A stretch of DNA of 64,000 nt, taken from assembly GCA_015227615.1 (NCBI GenBank), contig JAALGZ010000010.1, positions 682,001 to 746,000 on the forward strand, in the 5' to 3' direction. Below are positions 25,712 to 37,800 of the stretch, piece after piece. This DNA is from Labyrinthula sp. Ha. Lineage: Eukaryota; Sar; Bigyra; Labyrinthulida; Labyrinthulaceae. The position numbers were made by a program, and so were the translations under genes. How positions within the stretch are numbered: position 1 is the first letter of the stretch; the number at the start of each line of letters is the position of its first letter. Below the pieces are notes generated by a model, which was given only the letters and a program-made list of their open reading frames with translations, did not search any database and was not told the DNA's origin.

Positions 25712-25790
25712 TGACGATCGGTTCTTTGAAACTCTGGCAAAGTCATCACTATCAGCGAGCTTTACAGTTAATATGTTAAATGTTTCTTAA

Positions 25791-27051
25791 GTGAGAATTC
25801 AAACTAGATACAAAAATTTTCCGACAACTAGGAATGAATAAGACTCCTTTCATATATTCTGAGTATTAACCGAGGGAATTTCCTCCATGCTGAAGGTGTT
25901 AACCATCAAATAAAACTATTTTGAAAGACTCAAGGCTTTAAAACTATATAGAGTCAACCTCGTATTGTATATTTCCCTTATGTATTCAAGCAACTTACCA
26001 AACTTTGTGATTATAAGAAGTAAACTTTCATCAATTTTTTGCTTTCAAGATGTATGAAATTTCCTAATGGAATAACTTTTAGTTCCAGCTAGAGACATTT
26101 GACAAGTGGTATTATATTAAAGAAGGAGACCAAGTTTATGTTCCGAGATTCAGTCCTATAACCTGTATTCCTAAGCATAATATCTGATTTGGTGTTCCTT
26201 TCAGACTTGGATAACTATTGAACCCAATTATGTCTAATAAACCAATTCGTTTTAATAAAATGAATGAAGAGAGTGGATGACTGAATATTTCACTCAAGGA
26301 ATTAATTTCAAAAAAATATTTTTTTTTGGTAAAAAGAATTTTGAACCACTACAGAAATTATACAAAGTTAGAAAGAATATCATTTGATTTGACCAGAATT
26401 CTACACATACAGAAATTTCATTATATTTTGATATCCTATTTCCTTAGATCATTTAGTATAAGTTTATATGTCTAGATATATCTCTGTACAGATGATGCAG
26501 CACCTCATTTTCTTTATTTTGATGTTGTCATCAAGATAGAGTATAGTTTGTTAACTCATGTTAAGTCTAGACTGCGTGATGAGAAGAAAAGATACCTAGA
26601 ATTCTCAAATATTACTACTGCAGACGGCTTTACCTTAATTATCACCACCGGGGTTACGGGAACTACGACACACTGTATTGAAGGTGTCGAAATTGCGATG
26701 GACAATACTAAACTAGGTACAACTATGGGTTAACCAACAACTTTCTATACTTTATTCACAAGAATACACTTCCGGAAACTCCTCAGTTTCTATTTTAAAT
26801 AAATTTATAGGTAAATATTTTGTTATCTACCGTATACACTACTTGATTTTGATGGGAGTTCCCAGTATAACTTACAGGGATTCAGAAAGAAACAGTTCAA
26901 GTCAGAATTCACTTTGCCACGTCGACTAAGCATCTATCTAATTCTTAATAAAACAACGATAAATCCCAGCAGAAAATACAAATACGAACACAAAGCACAG
27001 CTCAAATGAATAAGTATATCAAAACAAACCGAACATAAAATATTTGAAATA
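25791..27051. other. Intergenic, 1.3 kb
   Basis: No supported gene. A plus-strand open frame at 26548-26733 has protein-like composition (a TTGVTGTTTHC run) but no recognised family, and may be a fragment of a decayed element. The last 70 bases before 27052 show loose similarity to the leader of VWA paralogue A, including an AAAAC-rich stretch. Confidence 0.4.
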
Positions 27052-28263
27052 ATGCAATCTCAAGGAAAAACACCGTTAAAACTTGGACACTATATAGATC
27101 CAAGCGACGACTTTGGTGACACACCAAGAAATGCTACCAGAGGAAACGTAGTGAAGGTTATTCTGTTGGTATTTTCTATTGTTACCTTGTTAGGAGTTAT
27201 ATTTGCTTTATTAACAAACGGAGTTTTAGAAACTTCTAATCCTGATTCAGTAGATGGTAGTGGTTCTAGTACCAATGAAGATGTCCCAGTAACACCTTTT
27301 CCAACTATTTCAGTAACAGATCGACCAACTGCTTTTCCTACTTTATTTCCAACAACTCTTTCACCAACTGTTCCTACAATTGGAACTCCTGAACCAACTC
27401 GAAGTCCTTCATCTGCACCTACAAATGCACCACTTTCAGAATGTCAAGATCCAGATGCTCAATGTGGTTGTAATCAAGTTACTTCAGATCTTCTAGATAT
27501 TGTTTTCTTAGTCGATGAATCTGGAAGTGTTACTAGAAATAATTACCGTACTATGGTGAGAGCAATTACCAACTTTATTTCTAATGAAGTATCACCTGCG
27601 TATAATATTGTATCTGGTACTCGTTTTGCATACTTAGAGTTTTCTGATCCTGTAAATGATATCATTTCTTTTAATGATTTTGAAACAGCAACAGATTTTA
27701 TCAATCAGTTTGAAGTTGTCAATAATAATGGTCCAATTGAATATGATGAAGGTGGAACTGATCATAGAGGAGCTTTTCTTCGGTTGCAAGAATTATTAAG
27801 AAGTGAAGATGGAGCTCCAAGAGAAGATGCTCAATTATTGATTCTAATGATCACAGATGGAAATCCTTGTAAAGATAGAACAGTTGGATGCTATAACTCT
27901 AATACATTAGTGCTGGAATCTCCTAGTGGATTTGGTTGTTGCAGTAATTCAGAGCAAACTGCTCATGGAAATGATGTGTTGATTGAATTAGCAGAAGAAT
28001 TTGACTTTACATTCTTTTTTTTACCAATTGTTGGAAATGAAGGATTTTCAACAGATTTGTTTGATGGTGCAATTAAAGAAAATGATAATGATGAAGGTTT
28101 AGAACCAGAAGAGTTTGTGCTTTTTGAGATAGCTGATTTTGATAGTCTTGCTGAGTTCTTAAATGGAGATGATTTTGAAGTACCTCTTGGACCTTGTATC
28201 GATCCACCAACTTCATCTGGAGGAGACCGGAGATTAGAAGAATTTGATGCCGGTTTATTTTAA
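27052..28263 (+). CDS. VWA-domain type II membrane protein with Pro-Thr stalk (paralogue B)
   Basis: An intronless 403-aa frame with the same plan as paralogue A at 6595: cytosolic PLKLGHY motif (8-14), membrane helix (about 36-54), short acidic spacer, PT-rich stalk and a VWA domain. Its metal site is complete (D155-E-S157-G-S159, T236, D269). Nucleotides 27277-27702 are nearly identical to 6826-7251, including silent positions. About 27703-27741 and 27875-27970 are strongly diverged, with near-identical sequence between and after. The first diverged patch has 9 changes in 39 bases, altering 7 of 13 residues with no silent-only codon change. Patches sit just before the metal-binding Thr loop and just after the metal-binding Asp, near the expected ligand face. 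I infer a surface recognition protein diversified by gene conversion and selection. Confidence 0.9.
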   Translation: MQSQGKTPLKLGHYIDPSDDFGDTPRNATRGNVVKVILLVFSIVTLLGVIFALLTNGVLETSNPDSVDGSGSSTNEDVPVTPFPTISVTDRPTAFPTLFPTTLSPTVPTIGTPEPTRSPSSAPTNAPLSECQDPDAQCGCNQVTSDLLDIVFLVDESGSVTRNNYRTMVRAITNFISNEVSPAYNIVSGTRFAYLEFSDPVNDIISFNDFETATDFINQFEVVNNNGPIEYDEGGTDHRGAFLRLQELLRSEDGAPREDAQLLILMITDGNPCKDRTVGCYNSNTLVLESPSGFGCCSNSEQTAHGNDVLIELAEEFDFTFFFLPIVGNEGFSTDLFDGAIKENDNDEGLEPEEFVLFEIADFDSLAEFLNGDDFEVPLGPCIDPPTSSGGDRRLEEFDAGLF

Positions 28264-31200
28264 ACTATTTGTATGATATTCACTAAAATAATGATAAAAT
28301 AATTATTTCTTGTATACCGGTCTTTGTTTTTTCGTCATCAAAAAAGAATTAGTTGCTCTGTGGTCTAGTTTAATATAATTTAAGTCACTCAAGTACTCCA
28401 TCTAAGTCTTCAATATATGAAAGGCAATAATAATAAGAAATAACTAAATTAAAAAAGCATAATATAGTGAAAGGTAAAAAAAAAAAGAAGATCAAGAGCA
28501 ATTACGCAGCAAAGAACAGCCTGACACTGGAAAGCACATAGTTTTCTTAGTGATTCCAACGACATTTCAAGCCATGTATTCAAGAAACAATTTGGAAATT
28601 CGTAAAATAGTACTATATTTCAAACATCTACACATCTCCTTATAGAAACGCTGTGTTTAAGAGAAACCAAATGGCGTCAGTTCTGTTATAGTAATCTGAT
28701 TAATTCGTCAAACAGATCACATTCATGCCAAAATTTTTACTAGAATAACGATTTTCTCAGTTCATTATTCGTCTATGTGAGACATTAAATAGAAAATACT
28801 TCTTCAATGTGAACATTTTCTCTTAACTCCTTGACTTGATAGTATGTGAACATTGCAAATGGTTAATCAAGTTTTGTTGTGACATCATTTCTTTGCCATT
28901 TCATAAATCATATATAATACAACAATATAATGAGTGTTTAAAATTTGTGACAAAGCTCATTAAGAGGAGTTCCTGGTAGATCTATGCGAATAAGAAGTGA
29001 AGAAACGCTCGAAGGCTTTTGGCTAGCTTACATGGATTGAGTAAGAAAATAGTATCTATCCAAAAAACCAGAGATCTGCGTTGAGATTTTCCGATATAAA
29101 CTTTCTAAAATAAAAAATGTTTATGGCAATAACGTGAAGCTTTTTTCTAAATAACTTTTCAAATTCTGTTAAAACACCATTAATAAAGTTGTATTCTCAA
29201 CTCAACTGCAGAGACTTGTGGATAAACCGAACACACTTTTTGAAATCATGGAAAATTTTTAATTTTTTTTCTAACTGAAGAAAAAATTTGGTAAAAGTTT
29301 CAATATGTTTCTTTATAACTGCCAGTATTCAGTCTGCTAGTATATTTGTAAAATATGTGCATTAAGTATATCTATATTGGTAGAGTAACAATAGTATGGT
29401 TTAGCAGAATATTTACATAGTGGATATGACATTACTGTAGATTTACAAGTATCCAATACTTCATAACAGTATAATAGATTTAACTAAGCAGTTAATCAAT
29501 CAATTTCAACTCTAAAATTAGTTTGATAAGTACATTTAGTAAATTATTTTGAATGAATTTTTTTATTGAAGAGGTTTACTTGACACAAGAATTTCTCCAA
29601 TACTGTTTTTGAAGTTCGAGGTTGGTGCTTAAGTATTTTTCTTGACGTGCAATAAGATGCTGGCTCAAAGTTAAATTTATATATCTCATGCATTAATATC
29701 ATAAAAATTAATAAATATATTATGATAATTGAGCACTTGTTCAGGATTTCATCAGGACAGAGATATGATTACAGTAACTACGAAGCAATATTTAACATTT
29801 ATTCTGTGATGTATATTAATGTTTACTTATACGTACTAAAAATATTATGTGTGACAACAATGTGGAATATTTTTAACCAAAAAAATCTGGGGGAAGATCT
29901 TGCTTACTTCATAACATGTTTGATACATAATGTTCTAAATATTAAATTTTGATTTTCTCACCAGCTGAGTTGACAAAGTCTATGAGACATGAATAAAATT
30001 TAGACATAAACCTTGAGTATTTCTTAAAATAAAAAAATAGCACATAATGTCATGAAAAAATTCAAGGTTAATTGCTTCATTATTATATTTCGTACAGCAA
30101 AATAGTTGTTTAGTATATTTAGTCTTATTTGACCTGTATTGTTATATTAAGAAACGAACCATATGTTGCTGTTAATATCTTAGCTCTAAGAAATGACATA
30201 TTTTTAGCCGGTCTGATTCTTGGGTGTGATCAAACATGAGCATTTGTTTCCTGCAGTATTAGTTAATCACAAGAGCAACAACAGTAATGCAACACTTTGT
30301 TTGTTATTAATGTTGGAATTTTGAACATCAAATGATCTCTTGAAGTAAATCCTTTCAGCTAAACTTTAAAATCCGTGTGTTGCCTATGATTTAAAAATTA
30401 GAGAAATTGGATACTAAAGAAGAGCAAATACTTGATTGATTCAATAACTTTCTCCATAATTTCCAATTACAAAGCCGGAATAAGTTGAAGCTACATTGGG
30501 TGAGAAGAAATAATGTTGTTTTGTTTTTAGGGCATTTTTGCTGCTTCAAGTATTTTATATACTAGTAAATTCAATTTTTATTCTCCTCTCACATTACTTA
30601 CTCAGCTATATAACGGGTGATGTGGGTGCTCTTGATTAGTTTGTGCTCGGTTTGAGATTTTTCTTATTTTTTTCTTGGAGTTTATTAGGGAGCATGCTCA
30701 TGCGGTCTTGTGTTATTATTTGTTTTGTAAATGAAAAAATCAATAGTGATAGATACTATAGAAAAAATCTCAACCGAATACTATTAATACACCAATAACA
30801 CCAAATTCTAAAGAAAAGTAGTATATAATGAAATACACCTAAAAAGATAAGATTGAAAGTAAGATCAAGTAAAAAATGCCATCTAATAATAGGACAATAT
30901 ATTTCAAAATTGACAATCCTTTAATATTAACATTATACTGTTAAAGATCCATGTACATAAGTTGTAGAATGATGGCTCAACTTTTCTCTCCTAATAGTTG
31001 TTCTATCACTTAGCATGGCTATTTCAAATATCATAGAAGGGATTTCAGGGTAATAGTATCCATAAATAAATACATATATGGAGAGATATCATAGTGTCCT
31101 GCACCAATATAATACAGAGAATGTCCGAATGAAAAATCCACATTTTCAAAAACCTACCATCAATCTCCCCCGTCGTTTTTATCAGTAAGAGCCACTACAG

Positions 31201-34200
31201 CAATTGAGAGCTCTTCAAAGGTATCTGTAATGTATTCTTTTTCTGAAAAATTGTATGAACTGATTGTGGAAAATACTGAGTCAAGAAGTATATTTGATGT
31301 GGTCATTGAACCCATGAAAGAGCATCCTAATAATATATTGGAATTTTACAACTATAGTGTGGTGATATATTACTATGTACTTACCGCTGGAGGTATTCTG
31401 GTAGATTGGAAAAAATTATTGTATCAAGAGAAGGTAAAAAATCATAAGGTTACAAAAAATATATTTCTAACCGCCACCTTTTTTGAATTTAATATAGATT
31501 TTTGTATGGGTACAGAAAACTAATAATACAGTTCAGAGATGTAGTATTTCTAATTAAAACCAGGATCTTTAATTGATATCTAAATTCACGTGTGAAATAT
31601 GATATAAAACGTTTGCAGTACGGACTTAAATCAAGCCAGAGTTACAATAAGATAAGAACTTATTCTATAACAATATTTAGTTGTTTTGAAATACTCCAAT
31701 AATATATTCTCAACATTGTTATTTCACGAAAAAGATGAAATATTTTTATTGTCTTAAGCATCCGCTTTTCATAAGAGATATTACTTACAAAGTTGCAAAA
31801 TCTCACCACTAAAGTCAAGAAAGAATTTATTTACTTATATAGCTAAAGTGGGATATACTTGAAACTGTTATTATAGGTTCTAAGAAGTTACTCAGTTGAG
31901 CGAATTAAGATATATTGAAAGACAACATAAAGACTATTCTTCTAAACCCTAACTGTAGTGATATTCATGTGGAGCAAATACAAAATCAGGTTCTAAGTTA
32001 TATGACTTACTGGTTGCTTTTCTAGGATGAAATGGTTTTTAAAGTGGTATGGCAATAAAATTTCTTCTATTTTGCTGAAGAACATTATAAATGTGGAGGG
32101 GAAGGAATCATCCCCAAAACAATGATTGAGTTAAGAATGGCCTAAAGAGAAATTTTATTAAGATACTTAAATTCTAGTAAAACATATAATAGAACCTATT
32201 ACTGCTAACGAGAACTTTTTCAAATGATTATTTTTCATTAAATAGATCTGTTTTTAGGTAATTACTGTTGAATTACTAGTTTTTTCAAAGCATTCTACGA
32301 AATATCTCCATATTAACAACATCTAAATATTACATTTTTTTTGAGTATATTCAGTTGCTAAGTAAAATACGAATATTTTTAAATGAAAACTATGAATATT
32401 CAGGGATTACTCATATACGCGGTAGTAGTATAATATGCTACAGTAGCTGGAAAATATTCTGCGAATACATACATGTATATAACTTTATTTCCTTAAAAAC
32501 TACTAGGCTAGGATAACCATTTCAGAGGCGACTTGCACTTTCTCATAGGGGACTTATTCTTAGTATATAGATAAAATTTTGGGGAGGATAATTAACGTAG
32601 CATGTGTTAATAATTTATTGTTTAACTACACCAATATATCTCAATAGCAATTTCCCATAATTATTCACTTGGTTAACCGGAAAATGAATTATTGGAACAT
32701 AGATAAAGCTAATAATGCAGGTTCTTTATTATAGCCACATAAGAAATAAAGAAGACAAAGACTGCAGTCTCGATAAAAGATTTTGTGCGAGTATAACCAG
32801 ATAAAATAAGCTTAATAGTTTACTGTAAAGGTTTTCTTTTTACCACAGAATATTTTAATCACAAATGACAATTGCTTAAGACTCGTGTACTAGCATTTGA
32901 GGAGTTGATTAGCTATTTGTGACCAAGGCAGCTGTAAATTTCATTTACCGAGAGAGGTTGCGTCAGCATCAGAGTCGGTGGGAAAACAGCGACACGGGAC
33001 ATGTAAAAGGTTTTATAGCCTTGTATGCATCGAACTTATGTGATGATGGATTGAAACTAGCCCAACTCAGCTTCCACGAATAATTTCTTGAAAGTCTGGC
33101 AATATCCACCAAAATTATAGAGATACATTCTTTCTTCCTTAATCAGAATAATTAACGCAATATCCCAGATAACTATGGTGACAGATTGGAATCAATCACA
33201 CAAGTTAGGTTCCGATTCAAACTCATAGTCGATCAATAAAAAACTGACTGAGTTCAAACAAAATTACTGCTTTTCAATTGATTTTCAGATGAATTATGGG
33301 ATTTGATTGGTTGAATTCGTAGATTTACAGAACGGGGAACGACATTTAGTTTGTAAAGGGTCATTGATCGGTCAAAGCTGATGAGTTTCTTGAAATTAAA
33401 GTATACTTGAATATCTAATCTACAGGTATGGGGTAGACTTGTTTATTGAGATAACAAAAGCTTCTCGAGAAGGATTTTACCTAAATATTTGTTTTTCGAG
33501 ATAACGAAAAAGCTCTTCTCGAGATGCTCTCGTTAAGACTCACTCATTAAACACGCCTAATATAGGGGCTATAAAATGCTATGCATAGATTATAGGAACT
33601 TACCTGTTACAATATTTTGTTGATATTAAGCAAAATTTTAGTATCCGTTTGAAATAATTGAGAGAGTACATATTATGATTTACCTAGTTTCATATTTCTT
33701 TAAACAAATTAATTCATTACAAGTAATGATTCCCCCCAAATGATTTGCATTGACTGATAATGCTACCCTCCCTCAATAACAGATTTTTGACGATCATGTA
33801 TCGATTAGAAATGCTAACGGTAAACGAGGAAATGGCTTTCAACCAATGTATCAATATTCTCCATTCCTCGCAAAGTACACTACTCGCTCAAACCTCATTT
33901 GCTCCGAATTTCATGATAAATTGTTAAGAAAACCTTTCTTGTCATTCGGTATTCGCAAGGAATAAATCTGATAATTATATTTCCTATGATAATTGCTTCC
34001 TCGCTGATAATGCTCTTTTTAACCAGAACCTATGTTCATGAAGAAACAATACTAATTTGGTTAAAGCCACAGCGTGTCAAGAGTTACATGTGGCAAATGA
34101 GTATATTTTCCCTAGACAACAGAGAAGTATTGCTCGGTTATTAGTGTAAAACACGATCATTAATTAGTAAAAGTTACCAACAACCATGGTTTACCGAGTT

Positions 34201-34857
34201 CCTTTCCGCCGGAATAGTAAACTATAATACTATAGTAGCTAGTAGAAAATTTATTTCTTGGGAAGCAAAGAATGTAACCACCACAAAAAAATCAGGGATA
34301 AAACAGAGAGTGGTTTCACCCTCATACTTTAAACGAAAATAGTTTAATTAATTTTTTTCAGATTATTTCTAGTGGTTAATTGGTGCATATTGATGGCTCG
34401 CATATTAACAAAAAATAGAGCAAGTTGGAGAAAGTTGGAGTGTATATATTGGAATAACCTATGAAATCCTAAAAAAAAGTGAACAATAAGCCTTTATTCT
34501 CCATTTTTCATTGATATTCTCCAGACTCTTAATAGAATATTGTTGTCACCTGTTTCTTTTTGCTATATGGATCGTAAAATCATGTTGTTATTAAGGTGAA
34601 CCCTTTAAGGTAGTAAAACATGTACCATCGTTTGTTGAAGTGCAAGTAACCCATACCCTTAGTGTTAATCTTAAACTCAAGAACTTAAAATTCATCATTA
34701 GTGACCAAAAAAACTCAATAGTCTTGTTTGTAAGACTGAAAACATGTTTCTCCAGATATTAACCGAGACTTTTCTCATTAAATAATGGGTATCCCGAGAA
34801 AGAAATGATTTCCCAAAATCTGCCACGTAGATTAAGAGATACTTTATTAAAGGTAGA
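28264..34857. other. Intergenic, 6.6 kb, no supported gene
   Basis: I find no frame with convincing protein character. A 97-codon frame at 31230-31523 has plausible composition but no motif. A direct repeat lies at 33448/33498. Given how small introns and exons are in the ROCO gene, a finely split gene could be missed here. Confidence 0.4.
33448..33523 (+). repeat. Short direct repeat around CTTCTCGAGA
   Basis: GAGATAACAAAAGCTTCTCGAGA (33448-33470, 23 nt with its centre on the TCTCGAGA palindrome) recurs as a near copy at 33498-33523. Function unknown. Confidence 0.5.
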
Positions 34858-37800
34858 ATGAAAGAAATCAAAACAATCCCAGAAAACATCAATCCTTTGT
34901 CAATTCAATCCAATTTCTTAGCATACACTGTCAATGAACTCAAAGAAATTATTGAAACAGATATGAACTCATTAGAGCTTATATTTAGCGCTTTTAATCT
35001 TTCTCCTGCATTTGTTCATCCTAAGTATCTCGAGCCTTATTTGAACTTAATCGTGGAAAATTTAGATAAACAGAATCTAATTTTTTTTGAAAACTTTCTG
35101 ATTCAGTTTTTTGATACTATGCAAGAAAAAAACAGTTTTTATACTCTTGAATATATTGAACTTTTCCATTCTTCTCTTTCCACTTCTAAAATTGATATTT
35201 CAAAATCGCTGCTCATCCTACAAAATGCAAAGTTTTTCTTTTGCTTTTGTTTTTTTCTTCAACTTAATTTTTCATACAAGACAAATTTATTTTTTTCTTA
35301 TTTTTATCACTTAAATACCTGTGAACAAATTTGTGAACTTTCTTTGATTTTATTTTCACTTGAACCTAACCAAACTTTGTTACATAACTTTATCAACAAC
35401 TTTATTTTTCCTTTTATTTTTAATTCTAAAGATAAATCTGAACTCAAAACATTTAGATCTTTTATTTTGGAAATATCAAAAATAAACTCAAAATACTCAC
35501 TTAATCTTCTTTCATTTCTACTTGTTGAAGAAAATGAAAATATTCCAAAGACAGTTCTTCTTGAGATAGGCTTATCCTCAATTGCAAATTTTAATATATT
35601 GAACTTTGATGATGAACTTCTTATAAGAATTAAAATGTGTTTAACTTCTTTAGAAAAACTATTTGAATTAAAGAAGAAGTTAAAGAATAATTTAATATTG
35701 AAACATTTAAGAGAAAAATTTCAAAAACTCTCTATAGCTTGTTCTAATCTAGAGTTGGAGTTTATAAACAATATCTGGTGGGAACAGTCTTTTTCTTGCT
35801 TGGATATGTTCAAACTTAAGAAATTATGTGAATTCGAGCTTTTCTTGAGTAAACTTCTGGTTTCAAAAATAAAACTTATATCTATTTTAAAAGTTGCACA
35901 TTTTTTTCTCATTGACTTGAACGAGTTTCAAGATCACTTTGAAAAATTTTCCTACCGGATTATAAGAAAGCAAAAGTTCACATCTATCTCTGAAGTATCA
36001 ACTCTTTTTATTTTTTTAGTTGAAAAACAGCTTAACCTAGAAAATATTTTTAACTATCTTTATTCATGTTTACAACAACTAGTTCTTACTGCAGAAGATC
36101 AACAATGTCTAATTGAAAACATAAGCACGTTAAATAAATACTTTGTACTTACGTCAGGAAACCCTATTTATGAGAAACTTTTTCATTTTACTCAACTATT
36201 CCAACTTTCTACTTTCTTATCAAGAAATTTTAATATACTCATACAAGTTGAAATTCTTCGCAAACTCGGAACGAAAATAAAAGTATTGGAAACAATTGTA
36301 AACTTGATCTTGAAACACGATCCTATAGCCTACCAAGGTAAGTTATTCAGTAGCAGTAATGAACAACCTAAGAAAGTGTTACAAGTTAAGACAGTAGCAG
36401 ACTTGAACTCTCTTCTTGAAAAAGAAAATATCTTTTATTTTGTGTCAGATAAACATACAGGGGATAATCAAATAAAAGGTTCAACTATGTTAAGAATAAC
36501 AAACTGCTTTTATCCCGAAAATAAAGAAATGTTTTCCCTTATTGTTTTGATAAACCTATATTCGCATACTGCGAATATTGGAGATGAAAACTCTAAGAAA
36601 TATTTCCTAGAGAGAATTAACCAACACCAAAGGTCGTCATTTGAAACTTTAGTTAAATCTAGTGAAGGTCTGGATTTACTTATAAACTTATTTGAAGAAA
36701 ACCTGGATTTGATAAAACTTTTCAGGCCCTTTTTTGAACTTCTTCCTCTGGAAGCTCTATCCCGAATTTTAGAACTAACAGTTCAGAATATTGCTGATAA
36801 CAGTTTTGAAGTATTAAAGAAGGTTGGTCTTGAACATGATCTACTGCTCTATCTCTTGTCCTTTCAAGAATCAGATCCTGACTTTTTGGCAATGCTTGAT
36901 GATTTAATGGACTCTGGTACAACCTATGTTGATCTTTTGACCAAGCTAGACAATATTGCAAACTATTCTTCTGATATTAGTAATAAGTTTACTGCATATT
37001 TCAAAAAGTTGCCGAATGAGAATGAAAAAAGAGCTCTTGAGTTGATTCGTTCATGTTTCACGAAATTAGAAGCTACACGGCAAATTCGTTCTGAAATTAG
37101 CCAATTACAAGAAACTCTGGAAGATCTCGACATGGTTGAGGTAATAAAGATTTTCTATTTCTTATGTGAGTGCTCCTTCAAAGAAAGAGGAATAAAGCAC
37201 GAAAAGGTATACGCAATTTTTACTCGAATCAAGGCCTTTGAAGCTAAATATAATAAAGTTGATTTGAACAAGTTTCAATCTTATTATGAAAATATTCACA
37301 CGGTAGAACCTTTAATGTTGTTTTTTAAGGTCTCCTTGCTCATAAGAGATGAGGAGAATGTAAGAGAAAAACTTAAAATTCTACGAAGAGCCCGTGGGTT
37401 GAAATTCAATGAGAACTTTAATCCAACGAATTTATTCTTTCAAAATAAAAAAGCAAGCAAAGATTTGTTAAAGAGTTTAAATTTTGATAATATAAAGGGC
37501 AATTTGATATTCTTTAAAAATCTTGCAAAGTTCAATGAAACAGATTTTGATGATCTTATTTCAAGTTTCATTCAATTAAAAAGAAAAGACTTGGATGAAA
37601 ACACCTTTGTTACAGAATTTATACTGTTTAAGGATATAATCTCTTCTTTGAAAGATAATGAACGAGTTGAAAGAATTCTTATGGATATCTCATTAGAGAA
37701 CCACATTACCATTCTGAAGGAAATGACTTTCTTTTCTACTGATCTGCTTATCAAAAGAGTAATGAAAAGACTCAAAACCAACTTGAAGAGATTAAATAAA

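Larger units (their letters stand above)
19450..25790 (-). mobile_element. LINE (endonuclease plus reverse transcriptase), minus strand, interrupted by a hAT element
   Basis: Read on the minus strand from the 5' end. Coding-like sequence lies on both sides of the hAT insertion (about 25790-25712 and 23496-23100), possibly ORF1. An AP-endonuclease follows from about 23047, with SIVSVNV, AMQEVRG near 22950, IIGEWN near 22610 and FDHQPV near 22290. Then comes the reverse transcriptase (about 21700-20650): KLCKIPCEIL, YYRLI, IIVDFK, LKGDLVSP and the catalytic GFADDLCIL at about 20882-20860. A LEINIQKTQLM block follows, then a post-RT segment (20462-20106, IQYGSELW). The tail to about 19450 is uncertain. 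Several frameshifts and stops are present, so it is inactive, but it is better preserved than the relic at 15110. GSELW and the endonuclease style suggest an RTE/CR1-like relative; this is a guess. Confidence 0.8.

Noticed and set aside
26548-26733. Short plus-strand frame with TTGVTGTTTHC
   Set aside because: Protein-like composition but no recognised family, no ATG-led extension and no splice partners found. Left as a possible fragment only.
31230-31523. 97-codon open frame in the 28-35 kb gap
   Set aside because: No motif, no similarity to other genes in the window, isolated. Insufficient to call a gene.
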